Assembly (NCBI RefSeq): GCF_000182925.2 | Contig: NC_026505.1 | Span: forward strand, 6,372,247-6,436,246 | Source: Neurospora crassa OR74A | Taxonomy: Eukaryota; Ascomycota; Sordariomycetes; Sordariales; Sordariaceae | Length of the DNA: 64,000 nucleotides | Direction: 5' to 3' | In this document: positions 8,812 to 19,644 of the stretch, piece by piece | How the letters are laid out: each line of letters opens with the position of its first letter | Position numbering within the stretch: the stretch's first letter is position 1 | The notes under the pieces: generated by a model | The model's input: only the letters and a program-made list of their open reading frames with translations | Told to the model about the DNA's origin: nothing | Database searches by the model: none | Position numbers and translations under genes: made by a program

Positions 8812-11589
8812 TCACTCGCCAACACCAAACAAAGCCAAAGCCATGGCCTCACACAGCATCGTCTGGTTCGGCTGCCTCTTGACACTCATCAACCTCGTCA
8901 ACCCCCCATCACTGCCCGCCTCTTGACCCTGCGCACCCGTATTGACACTGACACTCCTCTGTCGTCCACCCATTACTCCTGTCTCAGCAACAGCAAAATC
9001 TGACGGCACCGGCAAACCGCTAATGCTTCCCCCTTTCTTGCTAGCATTGCTCCTCCTCAAACTACCCGGCGGCGATCCAGAAGACGCTCCCGGCCCCATT
9101 CCTTGCTGCGCCATCAACGGATGACCCATCGGCATCGGTGGTCTCTGCTTGTCGTCCACGAAACCACCATTCCTCAGCTTTGGCGACGACGACTTGCTCC
9201 TCAGCGTCGGCACGGTAAACCGCGGCGCTTCGAACCGGCCATTGCTCCCTCCCGATGCCGAACCAGGGAGTCTGGGCCTGCGTTCGACACTCGGCTCCTT
9301 GCTGATGATCCCCCACAGCTGCTGCAACCACCTCTGCTCCGCCTTCTTGCACGTCTCGGGGGGCTCCGGCTTTGCAGAGCGGCACGGCAAGACTTCGGCA
9401 CCGGCCATTTCGCGCGTCGGCCAGGGGAACGAGACGGCCATTTCTCGGAGAGTAAGGGAGTGCATCTGCCGGAGCACGATGCGGATTTGCGCTTCGACAT
9501 TGATCTCGGGCTTGAAGTACCAATCTTCTCGCTGTTCGAGACGGTCGGCGATCTGCGTCATGGCGCCCACGAGCCAGTCAATTGCCACGTTGTCTGGCAC
9601 CGACGAGGCTTGTTTGAGCAGCCAGTCGAGAGTCTCCGGGGTGCCGGATTGGTTGAGAATGGGGATGCTGCGCTTGTCGTGCTCGCGGTCTTGCAGCTTG
9701 AGGATAAAGTCGTTGTAGTGCTTCATTGACGATAGAGGAAGACCGGCAAACTCTCCGCGGTTGAGAGCGTGCACAAGCTCGTCACCGAAAGCGATGCCGG
9801 CTTTGATACCCGAGTTGAGACCGCGACCCGGCCAAAAGTGTACCGTCATGGCGGCATCCCCGGCCACGGCTACGAGGGCGTGCGGACGCCGGACGAAGCG
9901 AGAGTCTTCGAGGGGAAGCCGTTGCACGCCTTCGCGCACAGCTTGTACGACGATGGGGATGCGGACGACGTTGATGACTTCTGATTCCTTGAAGCCAAAG
10001 AGCTTGAGCCCGTCTTCAATGGACTTCCAGAGCGAGGAGTCGCGGTGTTCGGAAGGCTTGAAGACGCGGTTCTCGCTGAATCCCTCGGGGATAGATCCGT
10101 CTTCGCGGCGGAAGCAACCCGGGGAGCCAAAGTGAACGGGCTCACCATCCACGCCAACCATCTTGTGCCATTCGTCTTCGGTCAGCTGCATGTTCAGGTA
10201 CCCCTTGCCGTCATGGTCCGAGGCGTTGAGGAGGTACCGGGTCTGGCCGAGAGTGAGGAACATGTTGAGCGGTTGGGACCAAGGCAGTCCACCGGCGGAA
10301 CCGCGGTCAAAGGCCAGACCCAAGGCATAAGACCGACCGCGCTCCTTTTCGTAGCCGCGGAAGTAGTCACGCCTGACCCAGGAGGCAGCGCCGTCAGTGC
10401 CCAATAGAACGTGGAAATCGCCGCACTTGCCGTTCTTGAGCTCTTCCCTTGTGACGCCCTCCGCGTGGAGATGAATCAGCCCACGCAAGTCGTCGTCCTG
10501 GCATCTGTTGAGAAACCGGTCCTCCACCTTGCGAATCTGGATATTCGCCGAGCCAGGCCAGACCCTCTCCGGCCGTCCAGCAAACAGTGCCTGGAAGGAC
10601 TTGGGAGTCAACAGATCCGTGACCGAATCCTGCAGCGTCACGACCTGATCTCTCCTCCTCGCATTTGGGGGATATCCAACTTCTCCAGTCCTTTCATCTC
10701 TCACCCACCTCCTCTCCCACACATGCACCTCAATCTTTCCCCCTCCCTTCTCCGCCAAAGAGATAGCGCTGGCCAGTCCCGTCGGCCCTCCACCGACAAT
10801 ACAAACCTTCAACCTGCCCACGGGATACTTGTAAATCACCAACTCCTCGCAAGGCAGCGGTTCCAAGTTTCTATGCAACGTCGGATCAAAGAAGAAATCC
10901 ACTACCTGCCTCGCCTTTTCACCCACGTCCACCTCAGCCGGGATATTCGCCTTGATGAGGATAAACCGCATAGCCTGCACCAACGGCGTCACCCCAAAGT
11001 CGGCATGTCGGTTCCCAAACACGCGGTGCATCACTGCCCACACCACGTGCGCCACACTTCGGCACAGTTCGCGGTTGGTGATTATGTCCCGCAGCTCCGC
11101 GTTCACCCACGGGTTGTTGGAGCTCATCGAAATAAACCGCGTGATGAAGATGCGCGCCCGGTCGAGGTCGGTGCGGCCGTCGGCTACTGCCGATTCCCCG
11201 TAGCGGGAGCCGGCCCATGCGTCTTCATAGGATACGGGAAAGGCGATTTCGTCGTGGCTCGGTACCACGGGGGTGGCGTGTGGCCTTGTGCGCTTGCCGA
11301 AGCTGGCGGCTCGGGAGCGGGTAGTGGGCTGTGGCGGGGAAAGGGTCTTTATGAGGGTTGGTTTGGACGGTTTACTCCTGAGTCCGCGGCCCCGGGAGCT
11401 AGAGGTGGGCTGGGAAGGGGGAAGGGGGAAGGAGAAGTTTGGGTGGGAGCAGTCTTGTGAGGTGGAGGAGCGGCAGGACATGGAGGAGGGGCCGTAGAGG
11501 TGACGACGGGAGGACATTGATGACACGGAGGAACTGTCATTGCAGTAGAACTGCTCGGAGAGCGAGGGGGATGAGACCCGGGATGGCAT
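8812..11589 (-). CDS. FAD-binding monooxygenase-like protein with long low-complexity tails
   Basis: A single open frame of 925 aa. The N-terminal ~110 residues are Ser/Pro/Arg-rich. A helical region precedes the FAD domain: dinucleotide-binding KVCIVGGGPTGLASA (GGGPTG at 266-271), an acidic/Trp strand end (VHVWERRW), a DG motif (LLGTDGA, ~396-402) and a second FAD motif AVAGDAAMTVHFWPG (GD at 577-578). This GD...FWPG..LNSG form recalls class A flavoprotein monooxygenases and the MICAL FAD domain. The last ~200 residues are again Ser/Pro/Gly-rich. The long disordered ends argue against a simple catabolic hydroxylase. The substrate is unknown. The stop follows a plausible C-terminus; a short terminal intron cannot be excluded. 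Confidence 0.75.
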   Translation of the reverse strand: MPSRVSSPSLSEQFYCNDSSSVSSMSSRRHLYGPSSMSCRSSTSQDCSHPNFSFPLPPSQPTSSSRGRGLRSKPSKPTLIKTLSPPQPTTRSRAASFGKRTRPHATPVVPSHDEIAFPVSYEDAWAGSRYGESAVADGRTDLDRARIFITRFISMSSNNPWVNAELRDIITNRELCRSVAHVVWAVMHRVFGNRHADFGVTPLVQAMRFILIKANIPAEVDVGEKARQVVDFFFDPTLHRNLEPLPCEELVIYKYPVGRLKVCIVGGGPTGLASAISLAEKGGGKIEVHVWERRWVRDERTGEVGYPPNARRRDQVVTLQDSVTDLLTPKSFQALFAGRPERVWPGSANIQIRKVEDRFLNRCQDDDLRGLIHLHAEGVTREELKNGKCGDFHVLLGTDGAASWVRRDYFRGYEKERGRSYALGLAFDRGSAGGLPWSQPLNMFLTLGQTRYLLNASDHDGKGYLNMQLTEDEWHKMVGVDGEPVHFGSPGCFRREDGSIPEGFSENRVFKPSEHRDSSLWKSIEDGLKLFGFKESEVINVVRIPIVVQAVREGVQRLPLEDSRFVRRPHALVAVAGDAAMTVHFWPGRGLNSGIKAGIAFGDELVHALNRGEFAGLPLSSMKHYNDFILKLQDREHDKRSIPILNQSGTPETLDWLLKQASSVPDNVAIDWLVGAMTQIADRLEQREDWYFKPEINVEAQIRIVLRQMHSLTLREMAVSFPWPTREMAGAEVLPCRSAKPEPPETCKKAEQRWLQQLWGIISKEPSVERRPRLPGSASGGSNGRFEAPRFTVPTLRSKSSSPKLRNGGFVDDKQRPPMPMGHPLMAQQGMGPGASSGSPPGSLRRSNASKKGGSISGLPVPSDFAVAETGVMGGRQRSVSVNTGAQGQEAGSDGGLTRLMSVKRQPNQTMLCEAMALALFGVGE

Positions 11590-14223
11590 GTTGGCTGTGA
11601 TGGGTCTGGTGATAGTCTCTAGAGATGATAGGGGGTGGCGATGATGGTTGCTGCGGATGGGTAAGTTCAGGACGTAGTGGATATCTTGAATCTAGTAATG
11701 TAGGTGCTGGAGTACTGAAAGTCGTGGTGATGGGGTAATAGTGTATAGGTTGCTCCCTGGTCGTTCTCATCTGGGGTAATTATATCCTTTGCCTCCTTTC
11801 CAGAACAAAACCACCCATCGCATGTCACACCAGACACTCGACCGAGTATGTAGTACGGTAGAGCAGTGCCGCACTGCCGAAGTGAACATGGGAGTCAAGC
11901 TGAGAGGAGGAGGATGTTCACTGGATGCTATGTTGCTGCCTTGGCGCTGAATGAGGCGGGACACCTGGAACAGCTCTCACCATGTCCAATCCGTCGCCGT
12001 TGCACGGGCAAGGTTTTCTAGGGCAGAGAGGCAGAGTCCAATTCTGATGGTTGTAGGATTCCCTCGGCATGCAGGCAGCCTACAGCCCCAACCGAGAACT
12101 CTCCAGGCGATTCATCGATCGGTGGCAGATATTTCTGGGGAACCCAAGCCAAGTGGAAGCCATCCATCAGATTATGACGAGATATTTCCGACTGTTCAAG
12201 ACGGGCTGGCAGGGGCAACCATGGCCCTCTCAAACTTCAACGGCAGAAGCGAACCGATTGAAGCCCTTGAACAACACCCTTTCTGGGCTCCTATTGCGAC
12301 CTTGGCTGACCAACGTACCTTTGCAAATGCAGCTATTCGTTGATTCAAGCGAAAGGGGAGTCCAATGCAGATGCGTGGACGCGGCTATTTTTGTCTCTGT
12401 TTGAGTGTGTGGTCTTTTGTTTGGCAACAATCATGTTTCGAACTTTTCATCCTCTCCGGGGCATTCATGTTTCAGCCAGACAGTGAAGATGCCAAATCAG
12501 TTTCCGTGTTTCGTCTATTGATGGGGATGGGGATCATCATGGCAAAGAGCTTCCATCTCCTTGCGTCTATTTCGCTTCCGTGCTTCCTGACGATTTAGGT
12601 CATGACAAGAAGATGGTTTTAGAAACGAATCGACGCCAAGGGTCCAAAAAAGGAAGGGTCGCGGTTGCGGTTGCGGTTGACTGGTGGTAAGCGCGATGGT
12701 GTGTCTCGTTGGGCAACAGCGTGCCGTCAAGTCTCTACCCAAAGCCCTGGCACCGGATCTCAAGTTAGCCGCGTAGCCGCCGGTAAGGTAGGTCGGTATG
12801 GAGAGACGCCAGGCCGGAGACCAGAAAAGATTCGTGAGGGATGGAAGGGAGACATGACACGTCTGGGGGCCGTACCTAGGGCCAAAGTCAAGTGTCGGTT
12901 GTCCATCGATGTCGGTCATTGGCGTGTGTGGTGGGTATGTGTGCGACGTCAAGATAGGCAAAATAGGTAGTGTACCACTGGATGACAGCCACGCGGGAGC
13001 TGCGCCGCACACACATGCCTCACATGAAGGTACCCGTGAGGCAGTGCGCCCCTTTGTGCAGGACATGGCACCGTAGCAGAACATGGGTCCTGCCTGCTGC
13101 TGCCCTACGAGGATCAAAATACCTCTACAATCTGGGGACGGGATCGGAAAAAGATAAAGTCAGTGCACAGCCCCGAAATCTAGTTGGTCATCGTGGAGCC
13201 GAAGGATGATGGATGGACTCAAGTCCGATGGACGGAGACCATGGAGATACCTGCCTGCCTACCTGCCTGCCTGCCTGCCTGTCATACTATAGGGGTAATC
13301 ACGCACCTACCCGATAAGTGCTGTGCCGGGTGACAATGCAGTCCATGTACCACACTCGCCATCGGGTCTTATTCGATATTGATTACTGAATCGTTCTTGC
13401 TTGCCAACGCAGACGTGAGAATATCTCCGAAGGAGTAAGCTCGGACTGGTGAACAGAAGAAATGTGCAGTACCATGGAAGGTAAGCTCGCTTAACGCAGC
13501 CAATCTGCTTATATCCGATCAGACGCATGCACCAATGGCCAAAAATACCACTCCTACCTACCGTTGCGCTGCCCGTTGACGACCGGAGTGAAGCCTGTCT
13601 GGTGTTTCGTGTCGCTGCTCGTCAAGGCTCCAGAGCACACAGGCCAGGTCGACGATGTTGCACCCTAGGATAATTTTCCTATTCGTCTCTAGCATTGATG
13701 TCATTGCGACGAGTTGGATGATTGGGTCCAATGGGATGGGCGCCCCATGTTCCTTCATGTTGTGCAAGTCCGAGTGTTCGGGTGTTGCCAAGTTGAAGCA
13801 TCAATGAATGCGAGGCAGCGATATGGGAATTGGGAATGCCCTCATTCTGGGGGCACGGTCGCGATGCCCGAGTCCGAATCCACCTAGTCCAGTTTCCCCG
13901 CAGTACCAACGATTCCTGAGATCGGCCGTAGACATGGATCCGTCCCTTGATTCGAAAAATACGAATCGCATTGCGGCTCAGTGCAATATCGAGCGCGGCG
14001 GGGAGCATAGCGGATTTGGTGGTCGCGCCTCCTTTTTCGATGTCGTGATCATTTGGGGCGTCAGGTGCTGGGCCGACGTGGTTGCGATGTTGATAGAAGC
14101 GTTCGTCCCGTGTGGGAAAGGGAAAGGAAGCGATGATGGAAGGCCCTGGCTCGCTCATGGTCTGTGCACACATCTTGCGAATATGACCAGTAGATACTCG
14201 TCAATTCTCAACAACAATCACTC
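11590..14223. other. Intergenic, no supported protein gene
   Basis: About 2.6 kb. Opposing open frames near 13.7-14.4 kb overlap each other and one runs through the tRNA, so both are treated as chance. Contains a CCTG/CTGC tetranucleotide run at 13250-13281 and a TACCTCTA octamer at 13120-13127. Confidence 0.45.
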
Positions 14224-14305
14224 GGCGTGGTGGCAGAGTGGTCTAATGCGCAAGACTAGAAATCTTGTTCCTTCGGGAGCGTCTGTTCGAATCAGGCCCA
14301 CGTCG
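14224..14305 (+). tRNA. tRNA-Ser (anticodon AGA)
   Basis: 82 nt. Acceptor stem GGCGTGG pairs with CCACGTC (one G-T), discriminator G. The anticodon stem CAAGA/TCTTG encloses loop CTAGAAA, so the anticodon is AGA (serine, UCU codons). A long variable arm (TTCCTTCGGGAG), typical of tRNA-Ser, precedes the T-stem GTCTG/CAGGC with TTCGAAT loop. The A box TGGCAGAGTGG (14231-14241) and B box GTTCGAATC (14285-14293) serve as internal Pol III promoter. No intron is present. Confidence 0.96.
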
Positions 14306-14327
14306 CACGATGACCATCAACAACTTC

Positions 14328-14333
14328 TTTTTT
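14328..14333 (+). terminator. RNA polymerase III T-run terminator of the tRNA-Ser
   Basis: Six T residues 23 nt past the tRNA 3' end, with longer T-rich runs after it; the standard Pol III stop signal. Confidence 0.75.
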
Positions 14334-16961
14334 CGCCTTTTTTTTCCCTGTCATTTCTTGTCTATCAACTCGTTCCTTTTTTATCACCTCCTTTTATATG
14401 TTTTATCTTCTTCTTTTTTTACATTTGAAAAGGTCGAATGTCATGAATGAGTGGCATTCCTTCAATGGTCAGCTTTTATGATATTGAGAAACATTGTACA
14501 TGTTTCCGAACGACACAGTTCGATGAGGTAATGAACATAGATCCGGAATCTGATGTATCCAAATTGGGCACATTAGATGCTTTTTTCGATTGTTTGTCAG
14601 TCAAGAGACTGGATGTTGAAATGTTCTACTCCAATACACAATTGATTATTGTCGAGTGTCAAAATACTTCATTTACATCTTGATTATTATGAAATTCATG
14701 TTGGTGGATCATATTTTCCAGTCTAGCTGGACCCAACAATTTCAGTAGAATTTACCTCCTAGAGGTAGGTAGAGGGATCGGAAAGAAACCTGATCAAGTT
14801 GGGACATCTCATCTTTTACATGACCTCAAATTGAACTTCATGTTGTCTCAACAAAGATGACAGTCGACTGGAACATGAATCTCTTCACCGAAGAACCTGT
14901 GAGGCTCACCTGAGTGTATCGGTCCAATGGAACAAACTGTAAGCCACTACCACCGGAGGGAATTCACTACCAGATATCCTCATAGATGTATCATTCCCCT
15001 TTGTCTGATTCGTAGGCTGAAGATGCCGGGCCACTTGGGCTTCTGGCACGACTGCACTTCACGAAGAGGCAAGATGGAGCATCAGACACTCGGGTTCTCC
15101 AATCTCCATCGGACCGCATCAAATGCTCAAGCCGTCGTTCACTTCAAAGAGGCTTACACTTACGAGTCTTGGGCTCCCTCGCTTTGCCAGACTTGCGTCA
15201 CTCATCATGTCTCTACCCTGCTCCGAGGAAACTTCAACTTCCAGGTTGTGGCTCACTCAACGTACGGCGATGACAGCACGCGGAGCCGGAAACACCTTGC
15301 AACTTCAAAGAGGCGCCTAAAGCCAATGTCAACGCCTCCCCACAATATCAAGCCTCAAGGTGACACAAAGCAGCCACATCCTCCACTCAGCAACAGTTCG
15401 CGCGTAACTCGACCGAGTACCGTAAAACCGTGCCTGCCACGTCCGCCACGTCCACCACTTCCTCCGTGGGGGCCAACACGCCGCCATGTGGCTGTCCACT
15501 CTAGCTGAACGTCTGTGTCACTTGAATTCATGACTCCGTCCAGGCACCTCTCCCAAGAAGAGTTTCGATACCGAAGCCACATCGATAATCCACAAAGCCT
15601 TTCACGAATCACGGCAGCCAGGCTGCAAGCAGTACAATGAGAGACATTGGCCTATAATTACCACCCAGTCGTGCCATTTACGTCATGCTTCGCCATAATC
15701 TGGGGTATAGAACGGCTCTTTCACATAGACGGAAGGTAGATGGGTACCTCCTGTAGGTAGTTAAGGTAGGTACCTAGGAATCACATGCTCAAAATGTGGC
15801 TTTGTGGCTTCTTGCCGAGGGCGGCAGGCTTGATTTCCCCAAGAAACTCAGCGTCAGGTACGCGATCGCTGCCCATGGCTACCTATAAAATGCCCAGCCT
15901 ATTGGTCGCCCAAGATTGTAGATGCAACTATGCATCTCTGGGCCAGATAGGTGTAGTCTGGTCTGGACTCCAGCTAGAAAGGGAAGCTGGATTTGGGCTC
16001 TTGGGTCTCCCTCTTGAGTTTGTTGCCCCCCCCCCCCCCCCCCCCCCCCTCTCTCTGAATGTCACTAGAGCGCGGGATGCCCAGAGGTTGTAGTGATGCA
16101 ACATAGGTGCCTACCCCTCAAGCGCAAGAACCTTGATGACTTTGAGCCTCTTGTCTGTGACACTGTCCGTATACAGAAGCTGGATCTCGTCGACTTGAAT
16201 GCGTGAATCGTGACCATATGCAACACCGATCACGCCATATCGTGAGCGTTGGAAGAGCGAAAGGACTTGCCTCATTCATCCTCGTTCGAGTGGCAGTGAT
16301 GGAGGAGACGATGGTTTGAAGCAATCAGCTCATTTGAGTGAAAAGTGGAAGGCACGCACGGAACGGCCAAAACTGTGGGGGCTTGGTAGTAAAGAAGATG
16401 AGAGGATTGCATGTGAGATGTCCACCGGACACCCATCGACGGCTGGTCCGTATCATGGGTTTCGATCCCGATATTACAACGACACCACCCGCCGGGGTTT
16501 CTCGTATCGTTTGTAAATGAATTCGCGATAAGTCGATTCCCGTTTCCAGTTACACAAACGTCCCAGCATCAGCACCATGAAAACAGCGTCCGCTTTGGAA
16601 AATAAAATCGAAATGATTGTGAGTCAAGTGCTCGTTGACCTGAGGTGGGTAGGTTGCTACGTGAACTCCAGTGTAACGGTCGTCGAGCCGGATTCGGCAG
16701 CTCCTCAAGGCCACTGGGGCTCTCCACAGCGGGGACCTTGCACATGCATCACCAAAACAACAACAAGCTAGGTAGTGCCGGGCATGCAAGTTGAGACAGA
16801 AGAAGCATGACAGCAGCAGCAGCAGGGCAATATGGGGAACGGCGAACTGCGCGGGCGGCAAGTGCAAAGTGCCTGCTGGCAAGAGCCATCCATAAACGCC
16901 GGCGGCCCCGCGTTGTGAACGGGGAAGGAGGGAGGCTGAGTTTTGACACTTGGAAGTGACA
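14334..16961. other. Intergenic, no supported gene
   Basis: T-rich and AT-leaning just after the tRNA (to ~14.9 kb), then ordinary composition. Open frames (for example 14927-15508) have no recognisable domain. TACCTCCTAGAGGTA-like and GGTAGGTACCTAGG motifs occur at 14754-14767 and around 15740-15778. Confidence 0.4.
16026..16049 (+). repeat. 24-nt poly-C tract
   Basis: An uninterrupted run of 24 C followed by CTCTCTC. Homopolymers of this length mutate by slippage, so the exact length is uncertain. Confidence 0.9.
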
Positions 16962-17000
16962 ATCCCTTTAACTGCTCAAATGTATCATTTTTGCCAAGAC
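16962..17000 (+). repeat. Left arm of a 39-bp inverted repeat bracketing the AT-rich block
   Basis: The 39 bases from ATCCCTTTAACTGC to GCCAAGAC are the exact reverse complement of 19606-19644. Weaker similarity continues outward for ~100 bp on both sides (for example GAACGGG and TGCAAAGTGC at comparable distances), so the perfect core belongs to a longer decayed inverted repeat. Confidence 0.85.
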
Positions 17001-17089
17001 CAGAATCTGGCCAGTCGGGTGGCCTTCCTGAATCCACCTTGACATCTGCACCCATGCAGATACCTCGATTTTACTACCTTTTGCAGCGA

Positions 17090-19560
17090 TTTTGATATTG
17101 TAGAGAATGAAGTAAGGGGGTGTGGAGAGGTTAGGGATTGGAATTAACCAATATATTTCAAGCTAAGTGATACTATTCCTAAATTTGTTAACGAATATAG
17201 GCTAGCTAGCAACGGTCCCGCTTACAAATCGAGATTTAGTACGTAATATACCGCAAGTACGTTAAGGTTCGCTTTATACCCTGCTTATCTATATATAAAG
17301 GGGAACTGTTGGTTCTAAAGGCGGCTCCGTCTTTAAATTGTACTAATGAGTATATTATATAGGTAGTTTGCTTTAATTATCGTCCTTATTGATATTCGTT
17401 TGTAGTAATTCTCCTAGTATTCGATATTAGAGACCGATTTGGTGAAATACGGTGCCGGGTAGTGGTTTTACTATAATACGCCCAGATTTTATTGATTAAC
17501 TGGCTTCTAAAATTGGAATATATAGTTTATGGCTTTTAGTTAAAGGGGGGCCCAAATAGCTTTTCTCTCTAATTGAGTAGAAGGTTGGCTATAATAACTT
17601 TTAATATAGGTAATATATTATTAGTATAGTATATAGTAAGGAATTGAATGTAGGTAATATACTAAGGTAGAAGTTGGTGAATAGTACTATGAATAATCTA
17701 CGTCGATGGTGGTGATTATATATGTTATACGTATATAGCTGGTTACTAATATCGACCCCGTTTATATAATTATTATATGCCTATATAACTAGCGGTATTT
17801 AGACTTTCTTATACCCCTTATCGTTAAAGAAATTCCGTATAGCTCCCTTATACATTGGGTAGCGACAGTGAATATATATACACTATTTATCTCCGGCGAA
17901 CTATATAGATAAGAAGTTTACTATTTAATAATCCTTTATATATATATATATTATTCCGGTATCCTAATTCCAATTATCTAATAATTATTTACCTATTTAG
18001 GAATTATACGTCGGGATTTCTAAAATAGAGTAATATAATATTCTAAATAGTACCTTCTCTTTCTTATTATTATTAGTTCGAAGCTTCGTGAATTGCGGTA
18101 TTGTACGGTTGGAGTGTATTGTACTAATAAGTACGATATTCTTAGAATGAAGGTGGCGAGCGAGTACGAATATAGTAAAGAGGTTATTAGTAAAAGTATA
18201 GTATATTGATTAGCGCGGGGGTTTGGGTAGTAAAGTTATTAATTCTACTACTATTCCCTAAGTTAGTGCGAAATTACTTTAATAATTACAATTAGTAAAT
18301 TAATAAATAAATAGATTTTGGTGTAGATTACTATATATATTTATTTAAACCGATAATACCCTTCAAGTTATTATACTACTTCTAATTGAAAAAGTAGCTA
18401 CTAAATGCAGCGACCTATACTTTGATACCCCGTAGTATTAGTTTATTAGGGATATAAACCGTTACTTTACTTCTACTAATATATTTTACTATTTTTTTAT
18501 TAATAGCGATATTTTGTAGTGGGGTTTGTATTTTGAGGTAGACTTTCTACGCGTATTAATCCTAATTGCGAATTTTATCCTACAAATCGAAGTCGTCGGC
18601 GTTGTTTCGAGAGGGGTCCTATATATAAAATCGCTATAAAAGCGCTTCGAATTAAAATAGAGGTATCTACTATTGGATTGGGTAGCGCGGACGACCCTCC
18701 TTCTTTTACTAGTACGAGCGGAGGTTCGCTTCTATATAGAAATTGATATATAGTATAATGGCGAATAGTATGTAAAGCTCTGCGGCGTAAGTAGGGTACT
18801 AATGCTTCTTATATAAGAAGGGGTTATCCTCGCCCGGTAGTAAAATTTTACGAAGGTTGGTCTATACTATTTATTACTTTACTATATAAGGGGGGAAGAA
18901 TTTATAAAATGCTAATAATATAGTAATAGGAGTGTGGAGGATTTGGTGAGTAAATGTACTGCTGTTACTACGGATTGCGTTGAAGGGAAAAAATTTGAAA
19001 TCGATAAAGTTAATCCGAAGGTTGCGAGGTTCGTAATTGATAGTAGCTAATAAATTATTAGGCATATTATTGGGGAGTTTATTTATTAACCGGTAAATAT
19101 TTTGCTAGGTCTAAGGTTTAAGCCTAAGGAGGATTGGGAGTTTGTTGTTGGGTAGTTTAGGATTACCCTCATTGCGGTCCTTATTATTATACTCGTATTC
19201 GTTTTTAAAGTTAGGTATATAATTACCCTTATTGTTATTAATATTTAGCTTTAGCTTGCTAGGGAGGGGGAGGATACGTAAGGGTAAGAGATTTGCGGGG
19301 TTGGGGGGATTCGTTGGGCGAGCTGGCGTAGGTTGGGCTGGCGCTGCCTTACTGGGAGACGAGTTCAAAATTAGTAAAATATCTATTTTTAAAAAGACTT
19401 CAATACTATAGTAAAAGATTTGGCGATACTTACTTTCAATAAATCAATCTAGTAAGTTTGTCTTATGCTTTGATATATTATGTAGAATCGCTGATTTTAC
19501 TAGTAAAAACGACACAATTGATATCGTCGATCGATTGCATGGATATGCTGGTTAGCGTAT
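17090..19560. repeat. AT-rich block, probable RIP-mutated repeat
   Basis: About 2.5 kb with strongly raised A+T, dense TA dinucleotides (for example TATATATATATA near 17937) and no open frame above ~85 codons, set sharply between GC-balanced flanks. In fungi with repeat-induced point mutation this is the usual look of a dead transposon. Short degenerate minus-strand frames at 18874-19065 and 19111-19368 may be remnants, but I cannot name the element. The inverted repeat at 16962/19606 brackets it. The RIP interpretation is an inference from composition. Confidence 0.75.
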
Positions 19561-19605
19561 GCTTGGCGGTATTAAGAAGTCGCTAAGTACCGTAAGTCTT
19601 CCCCA

Positions 19606-19644
19606 GTCTTGGCAAAAATGATACATTTGAGCAGTTAAAGGGAT
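19606..19644 (-). repeat. Right arm of the 39-bp inverted repeat
   Basis: Exact reverse complement of 16962-17000. The two arms lie ~2.6 kb apart with the AT-rich block between them. Confidence 0.85.

Noticed and set aside
10411-11460. 349-codon plus-strand frame
   Set aside because: Antisense to the FAD monooxygenase-like gene; no domain.
13679-14428. Opposed frames of 164 and 206 codons
   Set aside because: They overlap each other, and the plus-strand one runs through the tRNA-Ser; neither has a domain or intron.
17090-19560. Centromere or replication origin
   Set aside because: AT-rich, but only 2.5 kb and near a chromosome end; a mutated transposon explains it better.
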